A stretch of DNA of 64,000 bases from an uncultured Bacteroidales bacterium (GTDB lineage Bacteria > Bacteroidota > Bacteroidia > Bacteroidales > F082). The stretch is taken from positions 186,001 to 250,000 of the forward strand of contig CAMYXP010000002.1 of assembly GCA_947303085.1 (NCBI GenBank), read 5' to 3'. Numbering within the stretch: the first letter of the stretch is position 1; each line of letters starts with the position of its first letter. A program made the translations under genes and the position numbers. Positions 44,770 through 53,477 of the stretch are shown one piece after another. The notes below the pieces were generated by a model, which saw nothing but the letters and a program-made list of their open reading frames with translations, had not been told where the DNA came from and did no database searches.

Positions 44770-46995
44770 CTACTCGTCAAGAAGATGTTTAAACAAGAAA
44801 TTATCAATCTTCGTGAACAGGTGCATTCTGCATTCGCCGTCGCCGTATTCAGGATAACCGCCGTAGATGCCGTGGTTCTTGTTAGGATAAATCATCAGAT
44901 CGAACTGGATGCCATTGGCGATCATCGACTTAATGAGTTCCATGGCGTTCTGGTAATGGACGTTGTCGTCGCCCGAGCCGTGGCAAAGCAGGAAGTTACC
45001 TTTAATCATAGCGGTGTTGCTCACTGGCGAGTTGTCGTCGTAACCTTCAGGATTTTCTTGCGGAGTGCGCATATAACGCTCGGTGTAGATGTTGTCGTAG
45101 TATCTCCAGTTGGTCACAGGTGCCACCGAAACTGCCGTGCTGATGTAATCAGCGCCCTTGGTGATGCCGTTGGCTGCCATGAAACCGCCGTAGCTCCAGC
45201 CGAAGATAGCGATTTTATCGGCATCGACGTATGGCTGCTTCGCCATCAGTTTCGCCAAAGTAATCATGTCTTCGGTCTCGTATTTTCCAAGGTCAAGATA
45301 AGTCATCTTCTTGAAAAGCTCGCCTTGAGCGCCGCTGCCTCTGTTGTTGATTGACACTGAAATAATGCCTTTCTGAGCCAGAAGCTGCATCCAATCCCAG
45401 TCGCTGTGATCCCACTGGTTGAGCACCGTTTGGTGACCCGGACCGCCGTAAACGTAAATCAACACTGGGTATTTTTTGTTAGGATCGAAGTCCGGAGGAA
45501 GAATCTGCCAGCCGTCGATTGCGACCTGAGTGCCGTTTGGCAAAGCGAAAGCAGGGTCTTCAAACTTCACAAACTGCTTCTCGCTGATATTGTATTCCTT
45601 CAAACGCTCGACAAGCTCGTGGTTATCCTCAAGCACTCTCACCACCTGTCCCTTATTATTATATAAAGTGTAAACATTAGGCGTGTTTGCAGTTGAGTTG
45701 ATATTGATGAAATATTTGAAACTTTTGCTGAAATTAGCTCTGTTAACTCCTTCATTACCAATAATTTCACGAATTTCACCCTTCAAATTCACAGCATAAA
45801 TCTGACGCTCGACCGGTGAATTTTTAGCTGCCTGGAAATAAATCTCCTTGCCGTCGAAACCGTAGATTCTCGTAACATCCCATTTGCCTGAAGTCAGGGC
45901 TTTCTCTTCAGAACCGTCGAGTTTGCAAAGGTAAATATGGTTATAGCCCGATTTCTCGCTGGTGATAAGGAACGACTTGCCATCCTCGAGGAATGTCCAG
46001 TCGTCGGTGATATCAATATAATACTGGTTCTCCTCATCATAGAAAACACTCGATTTTCCTGTAGTTGCATCAGCAGCCACAAGTTTCAGATTATTCTGAT
46101 GGCGGTTAAGTCGTTGAATAGCAACAACATTCGGATTCTTAGTCCATTTCATTCTCGGCAGATAAATGTCGGTCTCTTTGCCAGTGTTCATCCTGACAGT
46201 TTTACCGTTTTCAAGGTTATAAACATAAACTCCGACTATTGAATTGTCTTCGCCGGCCTTAGGATATTTGAAGCTATACCATTCAGGATAGAGGCCTTCG
46301 AACTCTTCCATGTGGAACTCTTTCACCTTCGACTCGTCGAATTTGTAGAAAGCTATTTTTTTGCCGTCGGGCGACCAGTGGAAGCCTTGCGAGAAGCTGA
46401 ATTCCTCCTCATAGACCCAGTCGGGAGCACCATTTATAATATTATTGTAGAGACCGTCGGAAGTGAATTGTTTCTCCTCACCTGTTGTTAAATCTTTGAT
46501 AAACAAGTTGTTATCGCGCATAAACGCCACTTTGGTGCCATCAGGCGAGAATGAAGCTAGGCGCTGGCTGCCATTTGTCGAAAGAGGCTCCAACTTCTTC
46601 GATTTTATGTCGTAAACATAATAATCGGAGGTGAACGAGTGACGATAGATGTAATTGATGTTGGTCAGGAACAGAGCCTTTGTCTCGTCGTCGCTGAGGA
46701 TGTAGTTGTAGGCTCTGATCGGCACGGTATCGCCTTCAGGAATCAGTTCGGCGAAGCTGAACAAAGTCTTGACTTTCTTTCCGGTCTTGTAGTTATAGAT
46801 GTTGAATTCTCCTTTTTCGATGGTGCCGTAAGTGTTGCCGTCGCGCATCGGATTCATGCCTCTGACGCCCTTTGATTGAAGCACCGGACGTTCGTAAAGG
46901 TCGGAAAGTTCGAAATTTTTCTTCTCTTGTGCGTAGGATGCCGCATTGACGACAATAGCTAACGCAATGATTAACAGGTATTTAACTTTTGCCAT
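44770..46995 (-). CDS. S9 prolyl oligopeptidase family, dipeptidyl peptidase IV-like
   Basis: The protein has 741 residues with a signal peptide (ends near ASYAQ, residue 23). Residues about 40-480 form the beta-propeller. The C-terminal alpha/beta hydrolase has the nucleophile GWSYGGFMA, Asp in GSGDDNVHYQNA and His in YPNKNHGIYGG. The propeller motif HMEEFEGLYPEW region carries the Glu pair that binds the substrate N-terminus in DPP-IV. It cleaves dipeptides, probably after Pro or Ala, in the periplasm, which suits a peptide-using organism. Confidence 0.92.
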   Translation of the reverse strand: MAKVKYLLIIALAIVVNAASYAQEKKNFELSDLYERPVLQSKGVRGMNPMRDGNTYGTIEKGEFNIYNYKTGKKVKTLFSFAELIPEGDTVPIRAYNYILSDDETKALFLTNINYIYRHSFTSDYYVYDIKSKKLEPLSTNGSQRLASFSPDGTKVAFMRDNNLFIKDLTTGEEKQFTSDGLYNNIINGAPDWVYEEEFSFSQGFHWSPDGKKIAFYKFDESKVKEFHMEEFEGLYPEWYSFKYPKAGEDNSIVGVYVYNLENGKTVRMNTGKETDIYLPRMKWTKNPNVVAIQRLNRHQNNLKLVAADATTGKSSVFYDEENQYYIDITDDWTFLEDGKSFLITSEKSGYNHIYLCKLDGSEEKALTSGKWDVTRIYGFDGKEIYFQAAKNSPVERQIYAVNLKGEIREIIGNEGVNRANFSKSFKYFININSTANTPNVYTLYNNKGQVVRVLEDNHELVERLKEYNISEKQFVKFEDPAFALPNGTQVAIDGWQILPPDFDPNKKYPVLIYVYGGPGHQTVLNQWDHSDWDWMQLLAQKGIISVSINNRGSGAQGELFKKMTYLDLGKYETEDMITLAKLMAKQPYVDADKIAIFGWSYGGFMAANGITKGADYISTAVSVAPVTNWRYYDNIYTERYMRTPQENPEGYDDNSPVSNTAMIKGNFLLCHGSGDDNVHYQNAMELIKSMIANGIQFDLMIYPNKNHGIYGGYPEYGDGECRMHLFTKIDNFLFKHLLDE

Positions 46996-47016
46996 TTTAA
47001 ATTATATTTGAGTTTT

Positions 47017-47024
47017 CAAAAATA
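47017..47024 (-). promoter_or_regulatory. -7 box TATTTTTG for the DPP-IV-like gene
   Basis: This perfect consensus on the minus strand lies 21 nt before the ATG. Confidence 0.5.
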
Positions 47025-47048
47025 CGAAAAAATTTTTTACAAAAAAAG

Positions 47049-47079
47049 TTTGGAGGAATAAAAATTTGTTGTACTTTTG
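47049..47079 (+). promoter_or_regulatory. Promoter of the tRNA-Val pair
   Basis: The -33 box TTTG (47049-47052) and -7 box TACTTTTG (47072-47079) are 19 bp apart, so both Bacteroidetes elements match. Confidence 0.65.
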
Positions 47080-47090
47080 CACCCGCAAAT

Positions 47091-47165
47091 GGGACGGTAG
47101 CTCAGTTGGTTTAGAGCGCATGCTTGACAGGCATGAGGTCACAAGTTCGATCCTTGTTCGCCCCA
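47091..47165 (+). tRNA. tRNA-Val (GAC)
   Basis: The 75-nt gene has anticodon stem CATGC/GCATG with loop TTGACAG, and T-loop TTCGATC. The acceptor GGGACGG/TCGCCCC contains an A4-C69 mismatch and one G-U pair. No CCA is encoded. Confidence 0.93.
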
Positions 47166-47182
47166 CTTTTTTTATTTTATGG

Positions 47183-47257
47183 GGGTCGTTAGCCCAGTTG
47201 GTTTAGAGCGCTGCCTTCACACGGCAGAGGTCACTGGTTCGAGTCCAGTACGACCCA
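47183..47257 (+). tRNA. tRNA-Val (CAC)
   Basis: The 75-nt gene has acceptor GGGTCGT/ACGACCC fully paired, anticodon stem CTGCC/GGCAG with loop TTCACAC, and discriminator A. It lies 17 bp after tRNA-Val (GAC) and directly before a terminator. Confidence 0.93.
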
Positions 47258-47288
47258 CAAAAAGACGCAGGAATGCGTCTTTTTTTTG
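47258..47288 (+). terminator. Intrinsic terminator of the tRNA-Val operon
   Basis: The stem AAGACGCA/TGCGTCTT closes on GGAA and is followed by a long T run. Confidence 0.85.
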
Positions 47289-47298
47289 CTATTTGCAC

Positions 47299-47351
47299 TT
47301 GGCTTTTGGCTATTGATTTTTAAGCCAACGGCCAATAGCTAACAGCCAAAG
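47299..47351. repeat. Heptad island G, TTGGC class, inverted arms
   Basis: The left units are TTGGCTT, TTGGCTA and TTGATTT. The right units are CCAACGG, CCAATAG, CTAACAG and CCAAAG. It is located 10 nt after the tRNA-Val terminator. Confidence 0.8.
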
Positions 47352-47395
47352 TAAATTTATTTTCGAAATTCCTTTTTATTTCAAATAATAATTAG

Positions 47396-47403
47396 TATTT
47401 TTG
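47396..47403 (+). promoter_or_regulatory. -7 box TATTTTTG for the aminotransferase gene
   Basis: This perfect consensus predicts a start near 47409 and a leader of about 44 nt. Confidence 0.5.
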
Positions 47404-47452
47404 CAAAATCAAATTTGTTTTGCTAATTTGATTAAAAATCAACGATATTATC

Positions 47453-48769
47453 ATGAAAAATAACGTAATTCCAGTAGAAGTAGCGAAAAAAGTGTTTCAA
47501 GACAGCAACCTTCCGTGCATCGGCAGAGCCGGTATCCGTGAGATCAACAAGCTGGCTTTTGACCTTGAGGCGGCCAGCGGCGTGAAGTTTATCCACATGG
47601 AGCTTGGCAACCCAGGTCTTCCAGCAGCACAGGCAGGCATCGACGCTCAGGTTGAAGCAGTGAAAAAAGGCGTGGCAGCGACATATCCGCCAATCGACGG
47701 CGTGCCGGCACTCAAGAAAGAGGCTTCACGTTTCATCAAGAACTTCCTTGACCTCGACGTGGCTCCGGCCAACTGCATCCCTACAGTGGGCTCAATGCAG
47801 GGCGCTTTCGCATCGTTCATGATAACAGGTCATCTCAATAAAGAGAAGGACACCATGCTGTTTATAGACCCAGGATTCCCGGTGCATAAGTTCCAGTGCA
47901 AGGTTTTGGGCATCCCGATGGAGCATTTCGACATCTACAACTACCGTGGCGAGAAGCTTCGCGAGAAACTCGAGAGCATCCTCAAGACTGGCAAGATTCA
48001 CAGCATGCTGTATTCGAATCCTAACAACCCTACATGGGTGTGCTTGACCGACGAAGAACTCAAGATCATTGGCGAACTCGCTAATAAATATGATGTCATC
48101 GTTCTTGAAGACCTCGCCTACTTCGGCATGGACTTCCGTAAAGATTACAGCCATCCGGGCGTTGCTCCTTATCAGCCGACAGTCGGAAAATACGCCGACA
48201 ACTACATGCTGATGATTTCAAGCTCGAAGGCATTCAGCTTCGCCGGCGAACGTTGCGCAATATTAGGCATCAGCGATAAGCTCGCAATGCGCCACTACCC
48301 TGACTTGAAGGCATTCTGCGGACAGGAAATCTTCCTGCGCGGCATCCTCTTCGGAGCTTTACACCCATTGACATCAGGCGTCGCACACTCGGCACAGTAC
48401 GCCTTGACAGGCGTTTTGAAAGCTGTTAACGACGGCATCTACAACTACCGTGACGACGTTCTCGAGTATGGCAAGAAGGCAAAATTGATGAAGGACGCAT
48501 TCCTCGCAGCAGGATTCTACATCACATACGACGAAGACCTCGGAGAGCCTATCGCCGACGGATTCTATTTCACCTACTGCTATCCTGGCTTCAAGGGCGC
48601 CGACCTCGTCGAAGAGATGATGTACTACGGCATCTCGGCCATCTCGTTGGACACCTGCGGCAGCGACAAACAAGGCATTCGCGCCTGCACCTCGCTCATC
48701 AAACGCGATGAGATTCCAGTGTTGGCAGAGAGACTGCAGATGTTTGCGAAGGATCATCCATTGAAGTAA
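47453..48769 (+). CDS. PLP-dependent aminotransferase class I/II
   Basis: The protein has 438 residues. The Schiff-base Lys is in SSSKAFSFAGERCAI (about residue 260), and the substrate region YSNPNNPTWVCLTDEE and the early ELGNPGLPAAQAG are fold-type I marks. The exact substrate is unknown. The next operon encodes a 2-oxoacid:ferredoxin oxidoreductase, so supplying a 2-oxoacid from an amino acid would make sense; this is inference. Confidence 0.88.
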   Translation: MKNNVIPVEVAKKVFQDSNLPCIGRAGIREINKLAFDLEAASGVKFIHMELGNPGLPAAQAGIDAQVEAVKKGVAATYPPIDGVPALKKEASRFIKNFLDLDVAPANCIPTVGSMQGAFASFMITGHLNKEKDTMLFIDPGFPVHKFQCKVLGIPMEHFDIYNYRGEKLREKLESILKTGKIHSMLYSNPNNPTWVCLTDEELKIIGELANKYDVIVLEDLAYFGMDFRKDYSHPGVAPYQPTVGKYADNYMLMISSSKAFSFAGERCAILGISDKLAMRHYPDLKAFCGQEIFLRGILFGALHPLTSGVAHSAQYALTGVLKAVNDGIYNYRDDVLEYGKKAKLMKDAFLAAGFYITYDEDLGEPIADGFYFTYCYPGFKGADLVEEMMYYGISAISLDTCGSDKQGIRACTSLIKRDEIPVLAERLQMFAKDHPLK

Positions 48770-48772
48770 GAC

Positions 48773-48828
48773 ATTAGACCTTAGACCTTAGACTTTAGCC
48801 ATTAGCTATTAGCTATTAGCCATTAGTC
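48773..48828. repeat. Heptad island H, TTAGAC/TTAGC mixed class
   Basis: There are eight consecutive units in register: ATTAGAC, CTTAGAC (twice), TTTAGCC, ATTAGCT (twice), ATTAGCC and ATTAGTC. It begins 4 nt after the aminotransferase stop codon and shows both heptad classes merging in one array. Confidence 0.85.
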
Positions 48829-48831
48829 TAT

Positions 48832-48910
48832 AAGATTATTGATACTTTTCGCAGAATTACGACTTACCACAGGGTACTGAGAGTAATTCGAGAAAGGTAT
48901 CAATAATCTT
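48832..48910. repeat. Long imperfect palindrome next to island H
   Basis: A 14-bp perfect outer stem (48832-48845 with 48897-48910) continues through a 5-bp stem (846-850 with 892-896), a 7-bp stem GAATTAC/GTAATTC (48854-48860, 48883-48889) and a 4-bp top stem TACC/GGTA (48865-48868, 48873-48876). It looks like a structured RNA or a small palindromic mobile element. Confidence 0.6.
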
Positions 48911-48958
48911 TATATAAGCATTTTGAAAATGGCATTAAAAATTAATTTTATAAAATCC

Positions 48959-48989
48959 TTGCATTTCAAAAAAATCCTTCGTAATTTTG
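48959..48989 (+). promoter_or_regulatory. Promoter of the oxidoreductase operon
   Basis: The -33 TTG (48959-48961) and the -7 box TAATTTTG (48982-48989) are 20 bp apart. The start near 48995 gives a leader of about 60 nt. Confidence 0.6.
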
Positions 48990-49056
48990 TACGTTTTTTA
49001 GAAACGAGGAAAAAATTAGAAAAATCTAACATAATATCAACTAAAAAATTAAAATT

Positions 49057-49281
49057 ATGGCAAGTTTCAAAGGAGCTATTTCTGTTGATACTGAACGTTG
49101 TAAGGGTTGCGGCGTGTGCGTCGTGAACTGCCCGATGGGTGTCATCAGTCTGGCAAAAGAAGTTAATGGAAAAGGTTACAACTACGCTTACATGGCGGAA
49201 CCTGACAAGTGCATTGGCTGCGCAAGCTGCGGCATCGTATGTCCTGATGGAGTTATCTCCGTTTACAAAGCAAAACTGTAA
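49057..49281 (+). CDS. 4Fe-4S ferredoxin subunit of 2-oxoacid:ferredoxin oxidoreductase
   Basis: The protein has 74 residues with two four-Cys motifs (CKGCGVCVVNCP and CIGCASCGIVCP), each binding a 4Fe-4S cluster. It is the delta-type subunit that takes electrons from the TPP centre. It is the first gene of a four-gene operon. Confidence 0.93.
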   Translation: MASFKGAISVDTERCKGCGVCVVNCPMGVISLAKEVNGKGYNYAYMAEPDKCIGCASCGIVCPDGVISVYKAKL

Positions 49282-49316
49282 TCAAATCATTGTCAAACAT
49301 TTAAAAATTTATCATA

Positions 49317-50402
49317 ATGGGAGAATTAAAACTGATGAAGGGTAACGAAGCATTGGCAGAAGCCGCCATCCGCTACGGCGCTGATGCTTATTTCGGATAT
49401 CCTATCACCCCTCAGTCGGAGGTGATCGAGTATCTGTCGGAACAGAACCCTTATGAACGCACCGGCATGGTCGTTCTTCAAGCTGAAAGTGAATTGGCAG
49501 CCATCAACATGGTTTACGGAGCTGGCGCATCAGGCAAGCGCGTCATGACCTCATCATCAAGCCCTGGAGTGTGCTTGAAACAGGAAGGTCTGGCATACAT
49601 CGCAGGCGCTGAGATTCCTTGCGTCTTCGCTGACGTCGTCCGCGGCGGCCCGGGTCTTGGTACAATCCAGCCATCACAGGCCGACTATTTCCAGAACACC
49701 AAAGGCGGTGGCAATGGTGACTACCGTAACCTCGTACTCGCTCCGGCATCAGTGCAGGAGATGTGCGACTTCGTGGCACTCGGCTTCGACTTGGCATTCA
49801 AATATCGTATGGCAGCATGTATCCTCTCCGACGGCGCTATCGGCCAGATGATGGAGAAGGTCGTCCTTCCGGATCAGAAGCCACGTATGACCGACGAGGA
49901 AATCAAGGCTAAATATCCTTGGGCTATCAACGGCCGCAAGAACGGCACACAACACCGCATCATCACCTCTTTGGACCTCGATTCAGCAAAGATGGAAGAG
50001 CACAACATCCATCTCCAGAAGAAATACAAAGAGATTGAAGAGAATGAAGTCCGTTACGAGATGATCAACTGCGACGATGCAGAATACGTATTCGTAGCTT
50101 ACGGCTCAAGCGCACGTATCGCTCAGAAGTCAGTGCAGCTCGGCCGCGAGGCAGGATTGAAAGTCGGTTTGCTCCGTCCTATCACCCTCTGGCCTTACCC
50201 AACAAAGGCTATCGACGCTCTCATCAAGAAAGGCGTCAAGGGATTCTTATCAGTAGAGTTAAGCTGTGGTCAGATGATCGAAGACGTAAGACTGGCTTGC
50301 AACGGTCGTGTCAAGGCTGAGCACTTCGGCCGCGTCGGTGGTATCATCCACACACCAGAGGAAGTTCTCGAAGCTATGAAGAAACAAATTATAGGAGAAT
50401 AA
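49317..50402 (+). CDS. vorB: 2-oxoacid:ferredoxin oxidoreductase alpha subunit (VorB/KorA type)
   Basis: The protein has 361 residues. The start (ELKLMKGNEALAEAAIRYGA, then FGYPITPQSE) matches alpha subunits of the branched-chain or 2-oxoglutarate type. The enzyme converts a 2-oxoacid plus CoA to acyl-CoA, CO2 and reduced ferredoxin. Whether the substrate is 2-oxoisovalerate or 2-oxoglutarate cannot be read from the sequence. Confidence 0.9.
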   Translation: MGELKLMKGNEALAEAAIRYGADAYFGYPITPQSEVIEYLSEQNPYERTGMVVLQAESELAAINMVYGAGASGKRVMTSSSSPGVCLKQEGLAYIAGAEIPCVFADVVRGGPGLGTIQPSQADYFQNTKGGGNGDYRNLVLAPASVQEMCDFVALGFDLAFKYRMAACILSDGAIGQMMEKVVLPDQKPRMTDEEIKAKYPWAINGRKNGTQHRIITSLDLDSAKMEEHNIHLQKKYKEIEENEVRYEMINCDDAEYVFVAYGSSARIAQKSVQLGREAGLKVGLLRPITLWPYPTKAIDALIKKGVKGFLSVELSCGQMIEDVRLACNGRVKAEHFGRVGGIIHTPEEVLEAMKKQIIGE

Positions 50403-50406
50403 GAAA

Positions 50407-51222
50407 ATGACAGTACAAGATATTATCAAACCTGAAAACTTAGTATATCAGAAATCTAAGTTATTGACCAACAAGCCTTTCCACTATTGCCCAGGCTGCG
50501 GTCACGGCACTGTCCACCGTATCATCGCTGAAGTTCTTGAAGAACTTGGCGTTGGCGACAAAACCATCGGCGTTTCTCCAGTAGGTTGCGCCGTTATGGC
50601 ATACGACTACTTCGACGTTGACTTCGCCGAGGCAGCACACGGCCGCGCACCGGCGGTCGCGACAGGTATCAAACGTGTATGGCCTGACAAAGTCGTGTTC
50701 TCCTATCAGGGCGACGGTGACTTGGCGGCTATTGGTACTTGCGAGACAATCCACACATGCAACCGTGGCGAGAACATCACCATGATTTTCGTGAACAACG
50801 GTATCTATGGTATGACAGGCGGCCAGATGGCACCTACCACACTCGAAGGCATGAAGACTGCAACAACACCTTACGGTCGTAAGGCTACATTACCTGCAGG
50901 CGCTGGCTTCGACGGTATCCCGAACAACGGTTATCCACTCCACATCACCGAATTGATCGCACGTCTTCCTGGCACAAAATACGTCACACGTCAGGCTGTT
51001 TATGACCCGGCACACGTACGTAACGCCAAGAAAGCTATCAAGAAGGCTTTTGAAAATCAGATTAATGGAAAGAGCGGCGTAAACTTCGTCGAAATCGTAT
51101 CGAACTGCAACTCCAACTGGAAGATGGAACCTGTCGCAGCTAACAAATGGTTGGTTGAGAACATGCTTCCTGAATATCCGCTTGGCGATATCAAAGTCGA
51201 TGGAAAGCTCGTTGAAAAATAA
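50407..51222 (+). CDS. korB: 2-oxoacid:ferredoxin oxidoreductase beta subunit (TPP-binding)
   Basis: The protein has 271 residues. Marks are HYCPGCGHGTVHRII and the TPP/magnesium motif SYQGDGDLAAIG followed by FVNNGIYGMTGGQMAPTT. It carries the thiamine pyrophosphate site. It follows the alpha subunit by 4 bp. Confidence 0.93.
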   Translation: MTVQDIIKPENLVYQKSKLLTNKPFHYCPGCGHGTVHRIIAEVLEELGVGDKTIGVSPVGCAVMAYDYFDVDFAEAAHGRAPAVATGIKRVWPDKVVFSYQGDGDLAAIGTCETIHTCNRGENITMIFVNNGIYGMTGGQMAPTTLEGMKTATTPYGRKATLPAGAGFDGIPNNGYPLHITELIARLPGTKYVTRQAVYDPAHVRNAKKAIKKAFENQINGKSGVNFVEIVSNCNSNWKMEPVAANKWLVENMLPEYPLGDIKVDGKLVEK

Positions 51223-51239
51223 TTTAAAAAATTAAAGCA

Positions 51240-51782
51240 ATGACAGAAGAAATTATTATTGCCGGATTCGGCGGACAGGGTGTCTTATCAATGGGTAAGA
51301 TCCTTGCATATAGCGGCATCATGGAAGGCAAAGAAGTGAGCTGGATGCCATCATACGGTCCTGAGATGCGTGGTGGTACCGCCAACGTGACTGTCATCGT
51401 CAGCGATGAACGCGTGTGCTCTCCAATCATCAACGCATTCGACACAGCAGTGATCTTGAACCAGCAGTCACTCGACAAGTTCGAATCGAAAGTAAAACCT
51501 GGCGGATATCTTCTCTATGATCCGAACGGCATCACAAAGAAGCCTACCCGTAAGGATATCAACATCTACACCATCGAAGGTGCACAGTTGGCATCAGACA
51601 TGGGTAACAGCAAAGTGTTCAACATGATTATCCTCGGTGCATTCTTGAAGCTTCGTCCAATCATCGACGACAAGAACGTTGAAGAGGGTCTTCGCCACAG
51701 CTTGCCAGAGCGTGCTCACAAGCTCATCCCGTTGAACATGGAAGCCGTTAAGGTTGGTAAAGACAACGTGAAAAAGGCGTAA
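51240..51782 (+). CDS. korC: 2-oxoacid:ferredoxin oxidoreductase gamma subunit
   Basis: The protein has 180 residues. The beginning IIIAGFGGQGVLSMGKILAY and PSYGPEMRGGTANVTVIVS are the gamma-subunit signature. With the three upstream genes it completes the enzyme. The stop is directly followed by heptad island I and a terminator. Confidence 0.94.
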   Translation: MTEEIIIAGFGGQGVLSMGKILAYSGIMEGKEVSWMPSYGPEMRGGTANVTVIVSDERVCSPIINAFDTAVILNQQSLDKFESKVKPGGYLLYDPNGITKKPTRKDINIYTIEGAQLASDMGNSKVFNMIILGAFLKLRPIIDDKNVEEGLRHSLPERAHKLIPLNMEAVKVGKDNVKKA

Positions 51783-51813
51783 TTGGCTGTTGGCTTTTGG
51801 CCATTGGCTATTA
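51783..51813. repeat. Heptad island I, TTGGC class, one arm only
   Basis: The units TTGGCTG, TTGGCTT, TTGGCCA and TTGGCTA begin inside one base of the korC stop. The complementary arm is missing; its place is taken by an unrelated palindrome. Confidence 0.8.
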
Positions 51814-51817
51814 GAAT

Positions 51818-51853
51818 CGTAGAGACGTCACAATGTGGCGTCTCTACGTTTTT
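51818..51853. terminator. REP-like palindrome acting as terminator
   Basis: CGTAGAGACG and its exact complement flank a TCAC/GTGG inner stem (one G-U) and an AAT loop, making a 14-bp stem followed by five T residues. It stops the oxidoreductase operon and abuts the stop codon of the convergent DUF2750 gene. Confidence 0.75.
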
Positions 51854-52265
51854 ATTCCTCATCCTCAAAATCCTCGGGCATCGGCTCAGCCCAGTCCTCA
51901 TCGTAGAACTCCTCTCCTACCAGCTCGCGGTCGGATTTGTCCTGGCCGCCGAGCATCTGGCGCATGATTTTTGAAGGGATTGGCAATATTTTACCTTCAT
52001 CACCTGTCGAGACTGCAATTCCGATGTCGTCACCGTCGAGTTCGCGCGTCCAAGTGATGAACTCGGCTATGTCCATGGTGGTGACGTTGTATGTTTCCCA
52101 GTCATCGCCTATGTTCGCCTTTGCTTCGTCTTCGCTTGCCCACACTGGGATATACGAATTTCCGCCACCGTCTTCAAGCATGGCGAAAAGTCCTGGTTTT
52201 GCTTCAAGAAGCCATAAAATTCCGTTTGTGTTTACAGTTTGTAAAAATTTCTGAATCTCTTCCAT
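51852..52265 (-). CDS. DUF2750 family protein
   Basis: The protein has 137 residues and is acidic and cytoplasmic. The segment GILWLLEAKPGLFAMLEDGG, then IPVWASEDEAKANIGDDW, matches DUF2750. The function is unknown. It lies 9 bp downstream of the unrecognised membrane protein and ends at the palindromic terminator. Confidence 0.8.
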   Translation of the reverse strand: MEEIQKFLQTVNTNGILWLLEAKPGLFAMLEDGGGNSYIPVWASEDEAKANIGDDWETYNVTTMDIAEFITWTRELDGDDIGIAVSTGDEGKILPIPSKIMRQMLGGQDKSDRELVGEEFYDEDWAEPMPEDFEDEE

Positions 52266-52274
52266 ATTAATTCT

Positions 52275-53393
52275 TTAAACATGAAAATCCTCGTACACCT
52301 CAACTCTAGTACCGTCAGCTCTTGTATATTCGCGCGATGGGACGATCTTACTCATAATTATCATGACCAGAATGCCGCCGCCTATGGTAACAATCATCTC
52401 CAAGAAAGCGGTGATAATGCCGATGACAAGCATCACTACGGCAATGAGTAATCCGACACAATAAACTATCGCGAAAATACTCAGGGCGATACCTGAAATA
52501 AAGCCGATTTGTTTGATATTTTGAATTGCTGTAACCAAAATTCCGATAAGAATTGACACTCCACCGAGTATCAAACCTGTGTTCACTATCGATTCGGCTG
52601 AATGTCTCCAGAACATCGCCACGATGAAGCTCAGAATGAATATACCTACGGCTACTATAATACCGATAAGAGGCCCCTTAAAACTCAAATTGCCGCCAAC
52701 AGCGTTTTGGAACAGTCTGATGCTGAAAATCTGCATAATTACAACAGCCCCAAACATTATCAGACGTAATATGACCTTGCCCATCGGGTATAAGTCAGGG
52801 TCTATCCACCAAAGAGCGTCAGAACCAAGTGTTTTCACTGCGAAAATCTCAATTGCAAGAGCTCCGACCATCAAGATTGGCACAAGTATCGACAAATAAT
52901 GGGCTTTTTGTGCAATGGCCGCGAAAATCGTAGTCAACAGCATAAGTACCAAGATGTAAATGTAAGGAGTCATTGTGCTGTACCAGTGGCCCAATTGCGT
53001 GTGATAATTCTCCTCTTTATTGATGAAATCGCGAACGCCGTCCGGATTATTTTCGCCCATCACCAAATCGCTGGAAGCCACAAGATATTTCTTGCCATTG
53101 TATGTTACGGCCGCCGCCCCGTCATAAATCTCCTTGTCTTTTCTGACGGATTTGAAATAAACATAGTCGACAACAGTGTCATTCGGAGCTATTAGCACCT
53201 CCGTCCCGTTAGGAAGCATGCCTACTTTATCACCCAGATGCACTTGTCCGTCGGTATTCCATTTGGCGTTAAAAGGATAAAGCGCTGTTGAATCGCTGCG
53301 CAAGGCATCGACGACATAGGTGTACTGCGCTGACAGCGTGCCGCATAACAACAACAGCAACGCCATTAAAATGCTTCGTGTAATTTGTTTCAT
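52275..53393 (-). CDS. Membrane protein with exported SH3-like domain, family not recognised
   Basis: The protein has 372 residues with a signal peptide (ends at LSAQ, residue 23). Residues about 25-125 form a small beta-rich exported domain (GDKVGMLPNGTEVLIAPND, YNGKKYLVASSDLVMG), similar in style to a bacterial SH3 domain. From about residue 140 there are six or seven membrane helices with many Ile, Val and Gly. The C-terminus is short and charged. I do not recognise the family. It lies 84 bp downstream of the ABC-F gene. Confidence 0.7.
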   Translation of the reverse strand: MKQITRSILMALLLLLCGTLSAQYTYVVDALRSDSTALYPFNAKWNTDGQVHLGDKVGMLPNGTEVLIAPNDTVVDYVYFKSVRKDKEIYDGAAAVTYNGKKYLVASSDLVMGENNPDGVRDFINKEENYHTQLGHWYSTMTPYIYILVLMLLTTIFAAIAQKAHYLSILVPILMVGALAIEIFAVKTLGSDALWWIDPDLYPMGKVILRLIMFGAVVIMQIFSIRLFQNAVGGNLSFKGPLIGIIVAVGIFILSFIVAMFWRHSAESIVNTGLILGGVSILIGILVTAIQNIKQIGFISGIALSIFAIVYCVGLLIAVVMLVIGIITAFLEMIVTIGGGILVMIIMSKIVPSREYTRADGTRVEVYEDFHV

Positions 53394-53477
53394 GATAATA
53401 TAGTTTTATGTTAATAATTAAATTCGAGACTACAAAATTATATATAATAATTTTAATAAACAAATAAAATAAATGAT

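Noticed and set aside
48923..49126. ORF of 67 codons before the ferredoxin gene
   Set aside because: It overlaps the ferredoxin gene in another frame, contains the promoter at 48959-48989 and has no protein-like pattern beyond AT-rich coding.
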